Shown: positions 49,995 to 61,599, counted from the first letter of the stretch. The stretch is 64,000 nt of DNA from BP-133 sp040756995 (GCA_040756995.1 JBFLYK010000026.1:29169-93168), one strand, 5' to 3'. Made by a program: numbers and translations. The notes: generated by a model from the sequence alone, not told the origin.

Positions 49995-50037
49995 TGCCGA
50001 GGCACGAGCGGTGCTACGGTCGGGTGGCAGCACCGAA

Positions 50038-50128
50038 CGCGCGGGAGCCCGTACTGCCGGGCTGAGAGGGAGGCGGCAGGCCTCCGACCGTACGAACCTG
50101 ATCCGGGTAATGCCGGCGAAGGGAGGCG
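50038..50128 (+). ncRNA. TPP riboswitch
   Basis: The conserved thiamine pyrophosphate aptamer is visible: GGGCTGAGAGGG around 50059-50070, a variable stem, then ACCTGATCCGGGTAATGCCG (50096-50115) and GCGAAGGGA. A possible -10 (TACGGT, 50014-50019) lies upstream. The 3' end AAGGGAGG (50119-50126) doubles as the ribosome binding site of thiO, five bases before its ATG, so control is probably at translation initiation. Confidence 0.96.
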
Positions 50129-50131
50129 GCC

Positions 50132-51307
50132 ATGGCCGAGGACTGTGAGGCGAGCACGAGGAGCGCCGACGCGCTGATCGTCGGCGGCGGTGTGATCGGT
50201 CTCAGTGTCGCCTGGCGGTTGGCGCAGCGGGGTCTGACGGTCACGGTGGTCGACGACGATCCGGCCGGCGGAGCCTCCCGGGCGGCGGCGGGGATGCTGG
50301 CCCCGATCACTGAGGCCCACTTCGGCGAGGAGGCCCTCACCGCTCTCAACCTGGAGTCGGCCCGGCGGTGGCCGGCCTTCGCCGCCGAGGTCGAAGCGGC
50401 GACCGGCGCCGCCGTCGGCTACCGGACCGAAGGCACGCTGGCGGTGGCGTTCGACGACGACGACCTGGCGGTGCTCACCGAGCTGCGGGCCTATCACGAG
50501 CGGCTCGGCCTTCCCGGGCAGCGCCTGCGGGGTCGGGAGTGCCGGGCGCTCGAACCGCTGCTGTCGCCGCTCGTCCGCGGTGGGATCTTCGTCGAGTCGG
50601 ACCACCAGGTGGAGACCCGGGCGCTCACCGCCGCGCTGCTCGTGGCCGCCGAGCGAAGCGGTGTGACACTCGTCCGCCGACGAGCCGCCCGGCTCGATCT
50701 CGACGGAAACGGCGAACGGCGGGCGGTCGGCGTCACGCTCGATTCGGGTGAGCAGCTGCGGGCCCCGGTGACCGTCCTGGCCGCGGGCTGCTGGTCGGCC
50801 ACGCTTCCCGGGCTCCCGGCTGCGGTGCGGCCGCCCGTCCGGCCGGTGAAGGGACAGATTCTCCGGCTGCGGCCCGCCGACCGTCATGCCCCCCGCCTGA
50901 GCTGCACCGTCCGCGGCCTGCGGCGCGGCCGGTCGATCTACGCCGTCCCCCGGGCCGACGGCCGGGTGGTCGTCGGAGCCACCTGCGAGGAGAAGGGCTG
51001 GGACACGACGGTGACCGCCGGCGCCGTCCGGGAGCTGCTGGAGGATGCCACCGAAGTGGTGCCGGCCCTCGGCGAGTTCGAGCTGGCCGAGACGCTGGCC
51101 CGGCTCCGACCCGGTACACCCGACAACGGGCCGATCCTCGGCCCCTCGGCGCTGCCCGGCCTCCTCCTGGCCACCGGCCATTACCGCAACGGGGTGCTGC
51201 TCGCCCCGCTGACCGCCGACGCGGTGGCCGATGCGGTCGTCGGCGGGACGATGCCGGCGGTCGCCGAACCCTTTGCCGCCCACCGTTTCGTCGGAGCGCT
51301 GACATGA
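50132..51307 (+). CDS. thiO: Glycine oxidase ThiO
   Basis: A 391-residue FAD enzyme that oxidises glycine to the iminoacetate needed by ThiG. The dinucleotide-binding motif LIVGGGVIGLSVAWRLA (near residue 15), the SRAAAGMLAP segment and the C-terminal RLRPGTPDNGPILG ... GHYRNGVLLAP block are typical. The ATG at 50132 follows the riboswitch ribosome binding site. The stop overlaps the thiS ATG (ATGA). It is the first gene of the thiamine operon. Confidence 0.93.
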   Translation: MAEDCEASTRSADALIVGGGVIGLSVAWRLAQRGLTVTVVDDDPAGGASRAAAGMLAPITEAHFGEEALTALNLESARRWPAFAAEVEAATGAAVGYRTEGTLAVAFDDDDLAVLTELRAYHERLGLPGQRLRGRECRALEPLLSPLVRGGIFVESDHQVETRALTAALLVAAERSGVTLVRRRAARLDLDGNGERRAVGVTLDSGEQLRAPVTVLAAGCWSATLPGLPAAVRPPVRPVKGQILRLRPADRHAPRLSCTVRGLRRGRSIYAVPRADGRVVVGATCEEKGWDTTVTAGAVRELLEDATEVVPALGEFELAETLARLRPGTPDNGPILGPSALPGLLLATGHYRNGVLLAPLTADAVADAVVGGTMPAVAEPFAAHRFVGALT

Positions 51308-51507
51308 ACCTCTCGGTGAACGGCGCGCCGGCTCCGCTCCCGTCACCGGCCACCGTGGCGGCGCTCGTCGCCGCCCTGACCGATCGCCCGGCCCGCGGCA
51401 TCGCCGTCGCCCTCAACGGCGAAGTCGTGCCCCGCAGCGCCTGGGACGCCACCGATCTCCACCCGGGCGACCGGGTCGAGGTCCTCACCGCCGCCCAAGG
51501 AGGCTGA
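51304..51507 (+). CDS. thiS: Sulfur carrier protein ThiS
   Basis: A 67-residue ubiquitin-like protein whose C-terminal Gly-Gly (TAAQGG) is adenylated and converted to a thiocarboxylate to donate sulfur to the thiazole. It shows the family opening LSVNGAP and the GDRVEVL motif before the tail. It overlaps thiO by 4 bp. Its last codons contain AAGGAGG, the ribosome binding site of thiG. Confidence 0.95.
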   Translation: MNLSVNGAPAPLPSPATVAALVAALTDRPARGIAVALNGEVVPRSAWDATDLHPGDRVEVLTAAQGG

Positions 51508-51513
51508 TGTCTC

Positions 51514-52319
51514 ATGGACGACCCGTTCGTTCTCGCCGGCGAGACCTTCAGTTCCCGGCTCATCCTCGGCACCGGCGGAGCGTCGAGCCTCGACGCCCTG
51601 GAGCGGGCCATCAAGGCGTCGGGGACCGAGATCGTCACCGTGGCGCTGCGGCGGCTGCCGTCGTCCAACGGTGCCGGCGGGAGTTCGCTGCTCGACGTCC
51701 TCGACCGCACCGGGGTGCGGATCCTGCCCAACACCGCCGGGTGCCGCACCGCGGCGGAGGCCGTCACGACCGCCCGCCTGGCCCGGGAGGCGTTCGGCAC
51801 CGACTGGGTCAAGCTCGAGGTGATCGGTGACGACCGCACGCTGCTGCCCGATCCGGTGGAGCTCGTGGCCGCCGCCGAGGACCTCGTCGACGACGGCTTC
51901 GTCGTGCTGCCCTACACCAACGACGACCCCGTCACCGCCGCCCGCCTGGTCGCCTGCGGGTGCGCGGCGGTCATGCCCCTCGGTTCCCCCATCGGCTCCG
52001 GCATGGGCATCCGCAATCCCTACAACCTCGCCCTCATCCTGGAGACGGTCGAGGTGCCGGTGATTCTCGACGCCGGCATCGGCACCGCCTCCGATGCCGC
52101 CCTGGCCCTCGAGGCCGGCTGCGACGCGGTTCTCGTCGCCTCGGCCGTGACCCGGGCCCAGGACCCCGAGCGGATGGCCGAGGCCATGCGCAAGGCCGTC
52201 GAAGCCGGACGCCTCGCCCGCCTCGCCGGCCGCATCCCCCGCCGCCGCTACGCCACCGCCTCCACGCCCGACGAAGGCGCCCCCGAACTCGCGCCCCCCT
52301 CCCCGACAAGGAGCCCCCG

Positions 52320-52323
<4 letters not shown>
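51514..52323 (+). CDS. thiG: Thiazole synthase ThiG
   Basis: A 269-residue TIM-barrel enzyme that forms the thiazole phosphate from deoxyxylulose phosphate, iminoacetate and ThiS thiocarboxylate. The Schiff-base Lys lies in WVKLEVIGDDRTLLPDP, and the phosphate-binding ILDAGIGTASDA and ALEAGCDAVLV are present. ATG 51514 has AAGGAGG 10 bases upstream. The C-terminal 15 residues are Pro-rich and overlap thiC by 4 bp. Confidence 0.95.
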
Positions 52324-54050
<1,727 letters not shown>

Positions 54051-54065
54051 GCGGCCGCCAGTCGG

Positions 54066-54107
54066 ACGTTAAGGCCGGCTCCGAAAGGGACGAGCCGGTC
54101 TCAACGT
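54066..54107 (+). terminator. Long hairpin after the thiamine operon
   Basis: AGGCCGGCTC (54072-54081) pairs with GAGCCGGTCT (54092-54101) with one G-T pair, and ACGTT (54066-54070) with AACGT (54103-54107). There is a 10-nt loop and one mismatch between helices. It begins 16 bp after the thiC stop. No T tract follows. Confidence 0.6.
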
Positions 54108-54166
54108 GCCGGGTGGACTAGTCCGTTCGGCTCAACCCGAGTGGTCATCGCGCCGTTGTCTTCGGC

Positions 54167-55990
54167 ATGGCCATTTCTCGTCGGCTGCGGTTGTGGACGG
54201 CGGCGGCGCTCGTGGCCGCCGCGACCGTGCCCGTCGTGACCCTCCTGGCCGGCGGGGCCGGGGGAGCGGAGCGGACGGCGGCGGCCACCACCGCCGGGGG
54301 GTACTGGATGTACGCCGCCGACGGCGGCATCTTCGCCTTCGGGTCGGCCGGCTATCAGGGGCCGGTCCGCAACCAGGCCAACGACGTCATCGGCATGGCC
54401 GTCACCCCCGCCGGCGACGGGTACTGGATGGCCGACGACGACGGCGACGTGTTCGCCGCCGGGAAGGCGACCCCGTTCGGGGAGCGGGCGTCGAACGCCG
54501 ACGACGTGGCGGCCTTCACCGCCCGGCCCCAGGGCGACGGCTACTGGCTCGCCACCCGGACGGGCGGCATCGAGAGCTACGGTCGAGCACCGGCGTTCGC
54601 CGGCGTGAAGGTCGATCCGGCGAAGCGGATCACGACGCTGGCGCCGACGGTCAGCGGCGCCGGAGCCTGGATGGCGGCCGTCGACGGCGGCGTCTTCACC
54701 TTCGGCGATGCCCGGTTCTTCGGGTCGATGGGTGGCGTCCGGTTGAACCAGCCGGTCGTCGGCATGGCGCCAACCCCGACCGGCCGCGGCTACTGGCTGG
54801 TGGCCTCGGACGGCGGGATCTTCTCCTTCGGCGATGCCCGGTTCCACGGCTCCATGGGCGGCACGCGGCTCAACCAGCCGGTGGTCGGCATGGCCGCCAC
54901 GCCTTCCGGCGGCGGCTACTGGCTGGTGGCCTCCGACGGCGGCATCTTCGCCTTCGGCGACGCCCGCTTCTTCGGATCGATGGGCGGCATCCGGCTCAAC
55001 TCCCCGGTGCGGGGCATGATCGCCGGCCCCGGAATCCCCGAGCTGACACTGGAACCGGGCCACCAGTCACCCCCGGCGGCGCCGGGCACGCCGGCTCCCG
55101 GAATCCCGGGTGTACCCGGCGTTCCGAATCCGCCCGGGTCGCCGGGCTCACCGGTGGCGACGCTGGTCGGCGCCGGCGACATCGCCCAGTGCGGCAGCAG
55201 CGGCCCGTCCGCCTCGAAGGCCGAAGCCACCGCCAAGCTGCTCGACGCCGTTCCCCGTGACCCTTCGACCGTCGTGTACACCACCGGCGACAACGTCTAC
55301 AACGACGGGACGGCCAGCGAATTCAAGAACTGCTACGACCCGACGTGGGGTCGCCACAAGGACCGGACGCGCCCGGTCCCCGGCAACCACGACTACAACA
55401 CCGCCGGCGCCTCCGGGTACTTCGGATACTTCGGAGCGGCGGCCGGCCAGCCCGGGAAGGGCTGGTACAGCTACGACCTCGGCGCCTGGCACGTGGTGGT
55501 CCTCAACAGCAACTGTGCCACGGTCGGCGGTTGCGGAGCGGGCAGCGCCCAGGAGCGGTGGCTCCGGGCCGACCTGGCGGCCAGCCCGGCTGTCTGCACC
55601 GTGGCGATGTGGCACCACCCCCGCTTCAACTCCGGGCGCACCCATGGCAACAACCTGGAGGTCGCGCCGTTGTGGAACGCCCTCTACGACCACGGCGCCG
55701 ACGTCATCCTCAACGGCCACGTCCATGTCTACGAGCGCTTCGCCCCTCAGCGGCCCGACGCCGTCGCCGACGCGGCGTACGGGATCCGCCAGTTCACGGT
55801 GGGGACGGGCGGCGCCCCGGGTTACGCCTTCCAGAACACACCGCAGCCCAACAGCGAGGTCCGCAGGACGGGGACCGACGGGGTGCTGAAGCTCACGTTG
55901 CGGGCCGACGGCTACGACTGGGACTTCCTGTCCGTCGCCGGCCAGACCTTCGGCGACTCCGGCTCCGGCGCCTGCCACGGCCGGCCCTGA
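54167..55990 (+). CDS. Secreted metallophosphoesterase with N-terminal YWLVASDGG repeats
   Basis: A 607-residue exported protein: signal peptide (about 1-35), then about 240 residues of repeats such as GYWLVASDGGIFAFGDARFF and GSMGGxRLNQPVVGMA, a Pro/Gly linker, and a calcineurin-like phosphoesterase domain (from about 328). The domain has metal-site motifs GDIAQC, GDNVYNDG, PGNHDYN, HHPRF and NGHVHVYERF. The domain is close to purple acid phosphatase/alkaline phosphodiesterase types and would act outside the cell on phosphate esters. The ATG follows a weak upstream region. It lies 3 bp from the convergent STAS gene. Confidence 0.87.
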   Translation: MAISRRLRLWTAAALVAAATVPVVTLLAGGAGGAERTAAATTAGGYWMYAADGGIFAFGSAGYQGPVRNQANDVIGMAVTPAGDGYWMADDDGDVFAAGKATPFGERASNADDVAAFTARPQGDGYWLATRTGGIESYGRAPAFAGVKVDPAKRITTLAPTVSGAGAWMAAVDGGVFTFGDARFFGSMGGVRLNQPVVGMAPTPTGRGYWLVASDGGIFSFGDARFHGSMGGTRLNQPVVGMAATPSGGGYWLVASDGGIFAFGDARFFGSMGGIRLNSPVRGMIAGPGIPELTLEPGHQSPPAAPGTPAPGIPGVPGVPNPPGSPGSPVATLVGAGDIAQCGSSGPSASKAEATAKLLDAVPRDPSTVVYTTGDNVYNDGTASEFKNCYDPTWGRHKDRTRPVPGNHDYNTAGASGYFGYFGAAAGQPGKGWYSYDLGAWHVVVLNSNCATVGGCGAGSAQERWLRADLAASPAVCTVAMWHHPRFNSGRTHGNNLEVAPLWNALYDHGADVILNGHVHVYERFAPQRPDAVADAAYGIRQFTVGTGGAPGYAFQNTPQPNSEVRRTGTDGVLKLTLRADGYDWDFLSVAGQTFGDSGSGACHGRP

Positions 55991-55993
55991 ACC

Positions 55994-56362
55994 TCAGTAG
56001 TTGGGTGTCCCGCTCTCTCGCAGCGCTTCGGCCGCGTCCTCGACCGTGGCCCGGAACACGATCGCCTCGTCGAGGTGCGTGATCTTGAGCAGCTTGCGCA
56101 CCGGTGAGTCGGGCGGTACGACGACCGCCATCGCCTGCCGGGAAGCCTGCAACGACCGCACGAACGTGAACAGCATGCGGATCCCGACGCTGTCGATGTA
56201 GCGCACGTCGGTCAGGTCGACGACCAGCCCGAAGGCGTCGTTCGGGATCGCCTCGAGAACCCTGGCCGCCACGACGGGCGTGTTGGCCAGGTCGATGTCG
56301 CCCTCGAACCGGGCCACGACGATGTCCCCGGCGCGGCTCAGCTCGACGCCGTGGGGGCTCAT
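55994..56362 (-). CDS. STAS-domain anti-sigma factor antagonist
   Basis: A 122-residue STAS protein. The phosphorylatable Ser is in DVRYIDSVGIRML, matching the SpoIIAA/RsbV site. It would bind an anti-sigma kinase when unphosphorylated and so free a sigma factor. The start ATG 56362 overlaps the stop of the upstream phosphatase/kinase gene (ATGA), a partner-switching pair in one operon. The target sigma factor is not in the window. Confidence 0.9.
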   Translation of the reverse strand: MSPHGVELSRAGDIVVARFEGDIDLANTPVVAARVLEAIPNDAFGLVVDLTDVRYIDSVGIRMLFTFVRSLQASRQAMAVVVPPDSPVRKLLKITHLDEAIVFRATVEDAAEALRESGTPNY

Positions 56363-58008
56363 CCCACCAGCTCTCCCTCGTGGGTGAGGCGGCGGCGCAT
56401 CCGGACCTCGGTGCCGGTCGGTGATGGCCTGACCTCGAGTTCGTCGACGTAGGCCTCGATGATCGGAAGGCCGCGGCCGCCCACCTCGCCCCGGGGCTTC
56501 CGCCACTGGCCCTGGTCCCGGACCCGGATCTCCACGCCGCCGTCGATCACCCGGGCGTCGACTTCGAACGGCGTCCCCAGCGGGCCGCTGGCGTGGCGGA
56601 TGGCGTTGGTGCAGGCCTCGCCACAGGCGGTCAGGAGCTCGAAGGCCTCGGCTTCGGTCGTGCCCGCCTCGGTCAACCACCGGCGCAGCGTGGCCCGCAG
56701 CGGAGCGAGGGCGCCGGGCCGGCCCGGCACCCGGAGATGCAGCTTGGCCTCGAGCGGCATCAGCTGCACGGCCAGCAGCGCGACGTCGTCGTCGCAGGGC
56801 GTGGTCCCGATGCAGCGGCGCATCAGGTGGGAACAGAACGACTCCAGCTCCTGCGGTCCTTCCCGGGCCGCGTCCCGTAACCGGGCCAGCCCTTCCTCCA
56901 GGGAGGTCGTCCGGTCCTCGACGAGCCCGTCGGTGTACATCAGCAGCGTTGCGCCGGGGACGAGGAGCCCGCAGGACTCCTCATAGGCGGCGGCGGGCAA
57001 CGCCCCGACCGGCGGCCCGTTGCCGCCCTCGAGGAAGTCGGCGGCCCCTTCGCCCACCAGCAGCGGCGGGGGATGGCCGGCGTTGACGAAGCGGAAGTCG
57101 CCGGTCTCCGGGTCGAGCACGCCGTAGATCAACGTGGCCATGTGCTCCGCCCCGGCGTCGAGCAGCAGGCCGTTGACCCGGTCCACGACCTCGGCCGGTT
57201 GCCGGCCCTCGAAGGCGTAGGCCCGCACGGCGTTACGGAGCTGACCCATGAGCGACGCCGCCCGCTCGCCGCGGCCCACCACGTCCCCGAGGGCGAGGCC
57301 GATGCCCCCGCCGGGAAGCTGCATGACGTCGTACCAGTCCCCGCCGATGTCGACGTCGGGCCCGCCGGGGATGTAACGGGCCGCGGTACCGAGACCGGGG
57401 ATCTCGGGTAGGCGCTCGGGGAGCAGGCTCTGCTGCAGCGTCTCCGACACCGTGCGCTGGCGGGCGAAGAGCCGGGCGTTCTCGACGGCGATCGATGCCC
57501 GGCGGGCCAGCTCCTCGGCGAGCTCGACGGTCCAGTGTGTGTCGCAGCCGGCCCGCGCCACCAGGCGCAGGACGCCGAGGGTCCCCTGGCGGCCCTTCAA
57601 CGGGACGATCACCGCCGACCAGTCGGCCTCGTCGACGATCCGGGGCTGACCCGTGCGGACCGTTTCGTTGGCGATGTCGTCGCGCCCCTTCGCCGGCGGG
57701 GCCACCAACGCCGCCGGCAGCAGGTCCTCGCAGCCGTGGGCGATGGCCGCCGCCGCCCGCTGCAGGCCGTTCTCCTGTTCCACGAGGTCGATCAGGCAGG
57801 CATCGGCGACCTGCCGGGCCACGAGGCGGGCCAGGTCGTTGAGCACGGTATCGAGCTCGAACGACGAGGTGAGGGCCTTGGTGGCGTCGGCGAAGAGCGC
57901 CAGCCGGGCCCCGGCCGCCTCCGCCGCCAGCCGGGCGGCCCGCTCCTCCTCCAATGCGCGGCGGGAAACCGGCAGAAGTGTCCGAATCTTCTCCGTCCAC
58001 GCCCGCAT
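56359..58008 (-). CDS. GAF-SpoIIE phosphatase fused to RsbW-type kinase domain
   Basis: A 549-residue signalling protein. After a coiled N terminus there is a GAF domain (about 40-190), a PP2C/SpoIIE phosphatase domain (GGDWYDVMQLPGG, LALGDVVGRG, NAGHPPPLL, YTDGLVEDR, CDDDVALLAVQ) and a C-terminal GHKL ATPase domain (ACGEACTNAIRHA, VRDQGQWRKP, GGRGLPII). It can in principle both dephosphorylate the STAS protein and act as its kinase/anti-sigma. It has no membrane helix. ATG 58008 is divergent from the ilvBNC leader. Confidence 0.92.
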   Translation of the reverse strand: MRAWTEKIRTLLPVSRRALEEERAARLAAEAAGARLALFADATKALTSSFELDTVLNDLARLVARQVADACLIDLVEQENGLQRAAAAIAHGCEDLLPAALVAPPAKGRDDIANETVRTGQPRIVDEADWSAVIVPLKGRQGTLGVLRLVARAGCDTHWTVELAEELARRASIAVENARLFARQRTVSETLQQSLLPERLPEIPGLGTAARYIPGGPDVDIGGDWYDVMQLPGGGIGLALGDVVGRGERAASLMGQLRNAVRAYAFEGRQPAEVVDRVNGLLLDAGAEHMATLIYGVLDPETGDFRFVNAGHPPPLLVGEGAADFLEGGNGPPVGALPAAAYEESCGLLVPGATLLMYTDGLVEDRTTSLEEGLARLRDAAREGPQELESFCSHLMRRCIGTTPCDDDVALLAVQLMPLEAKLHLRVPGRPGALAPLRATLRRWLTEAGTTEAEAFELLTACGEACTNAIRHASGPLGTPFEVDARVIDGGVEIRVRDQGQWRKPRGEVGGRGLPIIEAYVDELEVRPSPTGTEVRMRRRLTHEGELVG

Positions 58009-58069
58009 GGACGCGACCTACCCCCGGACCAGGACCTGGAAACGGTTCCGGACATCTCGGCCGGGCCAG

Positions 58070-58100
58070 TTGCGGCGGCGGACAGCAACTGGCGTAGACT
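58070..58100 (+). promoter_or_regulatory. Promoter of the ilvBNC leader transcript
   Basis: TTGCGG (58070-58075) and TAGACT (58095-58100) are spaced 19 bp. The GTG of the leader peptide is 7 nt after the -10, so the leader peptide is probably translated from a leaderless 5' end. Confidence 0.6.
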
Positions 58101-58107
58101 GTGGGCC

Positions 58108-58143
58108 GTGTTCCGCACCGCCAGCATTCTCGTAGTTCCGTAG
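58108..58143 (+). CDS. Leader peptide MFRTASILVVP of the ilvBNC operon
   Basis: An 11-codon frame from GTG 58108 to TAG 58141-58143 encodes consecutive Ile, Leu, Val, Val followed by Pro. Regulatory codons for all three branched-chain amino acids are thus clustered just before the attenuator. Ribosome stalling on these codons when charged tRNAs are scarce would change folding of the downstream RNA, as described for actinobacterial ilv leaders. It is too short for ordinary gene finders. Confidence 0.8.
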   Translation: MFRTASILVVP

Positions 58144-58203
58144 CGCACCGAGGCGTCCCGCCTCGCTGCGCTCTCCGACCCTCCGCACAAGCGGGGGGTT
58201 TTT
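58143..58203 (+). terminator. ilvBNC attenuator: pause hairpin plus intrinsic terminator
   Basis: Hairpin one is GCGCA/TGCGC (58143-58147 with 58167-58171) enclosing CGAGGCG/CGCCTCG (58149-58155 with 58159-58165). Hairpin two is the terminator: ACCCTCCGC (58178-58186), loop ACAA, GCGGGGGGT (58191-58199), then a T run to 58203. The terminator ends 43 nt before the ilvB ATG. The alternative antiterminator pairing was not worked out fully. Confidence 0.85.
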
Positions 58204-58246
58204 CATTGCTCCCGTAACCCCACGCTTTCCCACGAAGGGACGGACC

Positions 58247-59974
58247 ATGCAGCTGACCGGCGCCCAGGCGCTCATCCGGAGCCTGGAGATGGAAGGGACG
58301 GAGGTCATGTTCGGCCTCCCCGGCGGTGCCATCCTGCCCGTCTACGACCCGCTCCTCGAGTCGACCATCCGCCACATCCTGGTCCGCCACGAGCAGGGCG
58401 CGGGCCACATGGCCGAGGGCTACGCCCACGCCACCGGCCGGCCCGGCGTGGCCATGGTGACGAGCGGCCCGGCGGCCACCAACATCGTCACGCCGCTGTG
58501 TGACGCCATGCTCGACTCGATTCCCCTCGTGGTCGTCACCGGTCAGGTGCCGCTGTCGGCGATCGGGACGGACGCCTTCCAGGAGTGCGACACGACCGGC
58601 ATCACCATGCCCGTGACCAAGCACAACTGGCTGATCCAGTCGGCGGCCGACATCCCGATGGTCATCCGCGAGGCCTTCCACGTGGCCACCACCGGCCGGC
58701 CCGGGCCCGTCCTCGTCGACATCCCCAAGGACATCAGCAACCAGACGATGGAGTGGTACTGGCCCGACGCGGTCGACCTCCCCGGCTTCCGGCCGCCGCA
58801 GCCGCCCGACCCCGGCCTGGCCCGGGAGGCGGCCCGGCTGATCCTGGCCGCCGAGCGGCCGGTCATCTACGCCGGCGGCGGCATCCTCAAGGCCCGGGCG
58901 GCCGAGGCGCTGCGGCGCCTGGCCGAGCTGACCGGCATCCACGTCGTCACCACGCTGATGGCCCGGGGCGCCTTCCCCGACGACCACCCCCTCGCCCTCG
59001 GCATGCCCGGCATGCACGGCAACTACACGGCCGTGACGGCCATGCAGAAGTCGGACCTGCTGATCGCCCTCGGGTCCCGCTTCGACGACCGGGTGACCGG
59101 CAAGGTCCCGGCCTTCGCGCCGCAGGCCAAGATCATCCACGTCGACATCGACCCCGCCGAGCTCGGCAAGGTCCGCCGGGCCGACGTCGGCATCGCCGCC
59201 GACTGCCGGGCGGCCATCGAGGCCATCACCGCCGCCGTCGAGGCGGAGCTGGCCACCACGGCCACCGTCGCCCCTGACCGGTCGGAATGGAACGCCACGC
59301 TGGCCGGCTGGCAGGCGACGCACCCGCTGTCCTACGACCAGGAGGAGGACGGGCCGCTCAAGCCGCAGTTCTGCATCGAACAGCTGCGCGACCACACCCC
59401 CGACGACACGATCGTGGTCTCCGGCGTGGGCCAGCACCAGATGTGGGCCTCCCAGTACTGGAAGTTCAACCATCCCTACACCTGGATCAACTCCGGCGGG
59501 CTCGGCACGATGGGCTTCGCCGTGCCGGCGGCCATCGGCGCCAAGGTCGGCAAGCCCGACCGCATGGTGTGGGCCATCGACGGCGACGGCTGCTTCCAGA
59601 TGACCGCCCAGGAGCTCGTCACCGCCACCGCCGAGCGGGTGCCGATCAAGGTCGCCATCCTGAACAACGCCTACCTCGGCATGGTCCGCCAGTGGCAGGA
59701 GCTCTTCTACAAGGAGCGCTACAGCGAGGTGTACCTCTCGCCCGACCTGCCCGACTACGTGAAATGGGCCGAGGCCATGGGCTGCGTCGGCCTGCGGTGC
59801 GAGAACCCCGAGGACGTGGCGGCCACGATCGAGAAGGCCAACTCCGTCGACGACCGGCCGGTGGTCATCGACTTCCGCGTCGACTACCGGGAGAAGGTCT
59901 ATCCGATGGTGGCGGCCGGGACATCCAACGACGACATCATCCTCGGCCCGGCCGAAGGGGAGGGGGGTCACTGA
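58247..59974 (+). CDS. ilvB: Acetolactate synthase, large subunit
   Basis: A 575-residue TPP enzyme. The catalytic Glu49 is in RHEQGAGHMAEGYA. The FAD region and the TPP/Mg motif IDGDGCFQMTAQEL ... ILNNAYLGMVRQWQELF are present. It condenses pyruvate with pyruvate or 2-oxobutyrate, the first step to valine, leucine and isoleucine. ATG 58247 has GAAGGGA upstream. The stop overlaps the ilvN start (TGATG). Expression is set by the leader and terminator upstream. Confidence 0.97.
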   Translation: MQLTGAQALIRSLEMEGTEVMFGLPGGAILPVYDPLLESTIRHILVRHEQGAGHMAEGYAHATGRPGVAMVTSGPAATNIVTPLCDAMLDSIPLVVVTGQVPLSAIGTDAFQECDTTGITMPVTKHNWLIQSAADIPMVIREAFHVATTGRPGPVLVDIPKDISNQTMEWYWPDAVDLPGFRPPQPPDPGLAREAARLILAAERPVIYAGGGILKARAAEALRRLAELTGIHVVTTLMARGAFPDDHPLALGMPGMHGNYTAVTAMQKSDLLIALGSRFDDRVTGKVPAFAPQAKIIHVDIDPAELGKVRRADVGIAADCRAAIEAITAAVEAELATTATVAPDRSEWNATLAGWQATHPLSYDQEEDGPLKPQFCIEQLRDHTPDDTIVVSGVGQHQMWASQYWKFNHPYTWINSGGLGTMGFAVPAAIGAKVGKPDRMVWAIDGDGCFQMTAQELVTATAERVPIKVAILNNAYLGMVRQWQELFYKERYSEVYLSPDLPDYVKWAEAMGCVGLRCENPEDVAATIEKANSVDDRPVVIDFRVDYREKVYPMVAAGTSNDDIILGPAEGEGGH

Positions 59975-60495
59975 TGATCACCCACCACATCCTCTCGGTG
60001 CTCGTCGAGAACCGGGCCGGCGTCCTGTCCCGGGTGGCCGGGCTGTTCTCCCGCCGGGGGTTCAACATCTTCTCCCTGGCCGTCAGCCCGACCGACGACG
60101 AGCGCCTGTCCCGCATGACGATCGTGGTCGACGCCGAGTCGGCGCCCATCGAGCAGGTCACCCGCCAGCTCGACAAGCTCATCAACGTCGTGGACATCAA
60201 GGAACTCGCCGCCGGCGAAGCCGTCGAACGGGAGCTGATGCTGGCGACCGTCCGGGCCGACGTGGCGAGCCGGGGCCAGGTGACCGAGCTGGCCGCGATC
60301 TTCGAAGCCAAGATCCTCGACGTGGGCACCGACGCCCTGACCGTGATGGCCGCCGGGACGCCGGACCAGCTCGACGCCATGGAGGAGCTGCTCCGCCCGT
60401 TCGGGATCATCGACCTGCAGCGGACGGGCCGGATCGCACTTCCCCGGATTCCCCGCGGTACCGTCCGGCTGGCCGCTGTGCCCCAGAGCGCCTAG
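59974..60495 (+). CDS. ilvN: Acetolactate synthase, small regulatory subunit
   Basis: A 173-residue subunit with N-terminal ACT domain (HILSVLVENRAGVLSRVAGL, FSRRGFNI) that binds valine for feedback inhibition and a C-terminal domain ending FGIIDLQRTGRIAL. It stabilises and regulates IlvB. ATG 59974 overlaps the ilvB stop. ilvC follows after 11 bp that include AGGAGG. Confidence 0.96.
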   Translation: MITHHILSVLVENRAGVLSRVAGLFSRRGFNIFSLAVSPTDDERLSRMTIVVDAESAPIEQVTRQLDKLINVVDIKELAAGEAVERELMLATVRADVASRGQVTELAAIFEAKILDVGTDALTVMAAGTPDQLDAMEELLRPFGIIDLQRTGRIALPRIPRGTVRLAAVPQSA

Positions 60496-60506
60496 GAGGC
60501 TTCGAG

Positions 60507-61535
<1,029 letters not shown>

Positions 61536-61599
61536 AAGCCAGGAAAATCCCGGAAATTTAGGGGGACCTTCGGGGGTCGTTGGCGAATTTTCTTCCCTG

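Noticed and set aside
61565..61578. Terminator after ilvC
   Set aside because: GACC/GGTC around TTCGGG gives only a 4-bp stem. It was not strong enough to list, so the ilvC transcript end is unknown.
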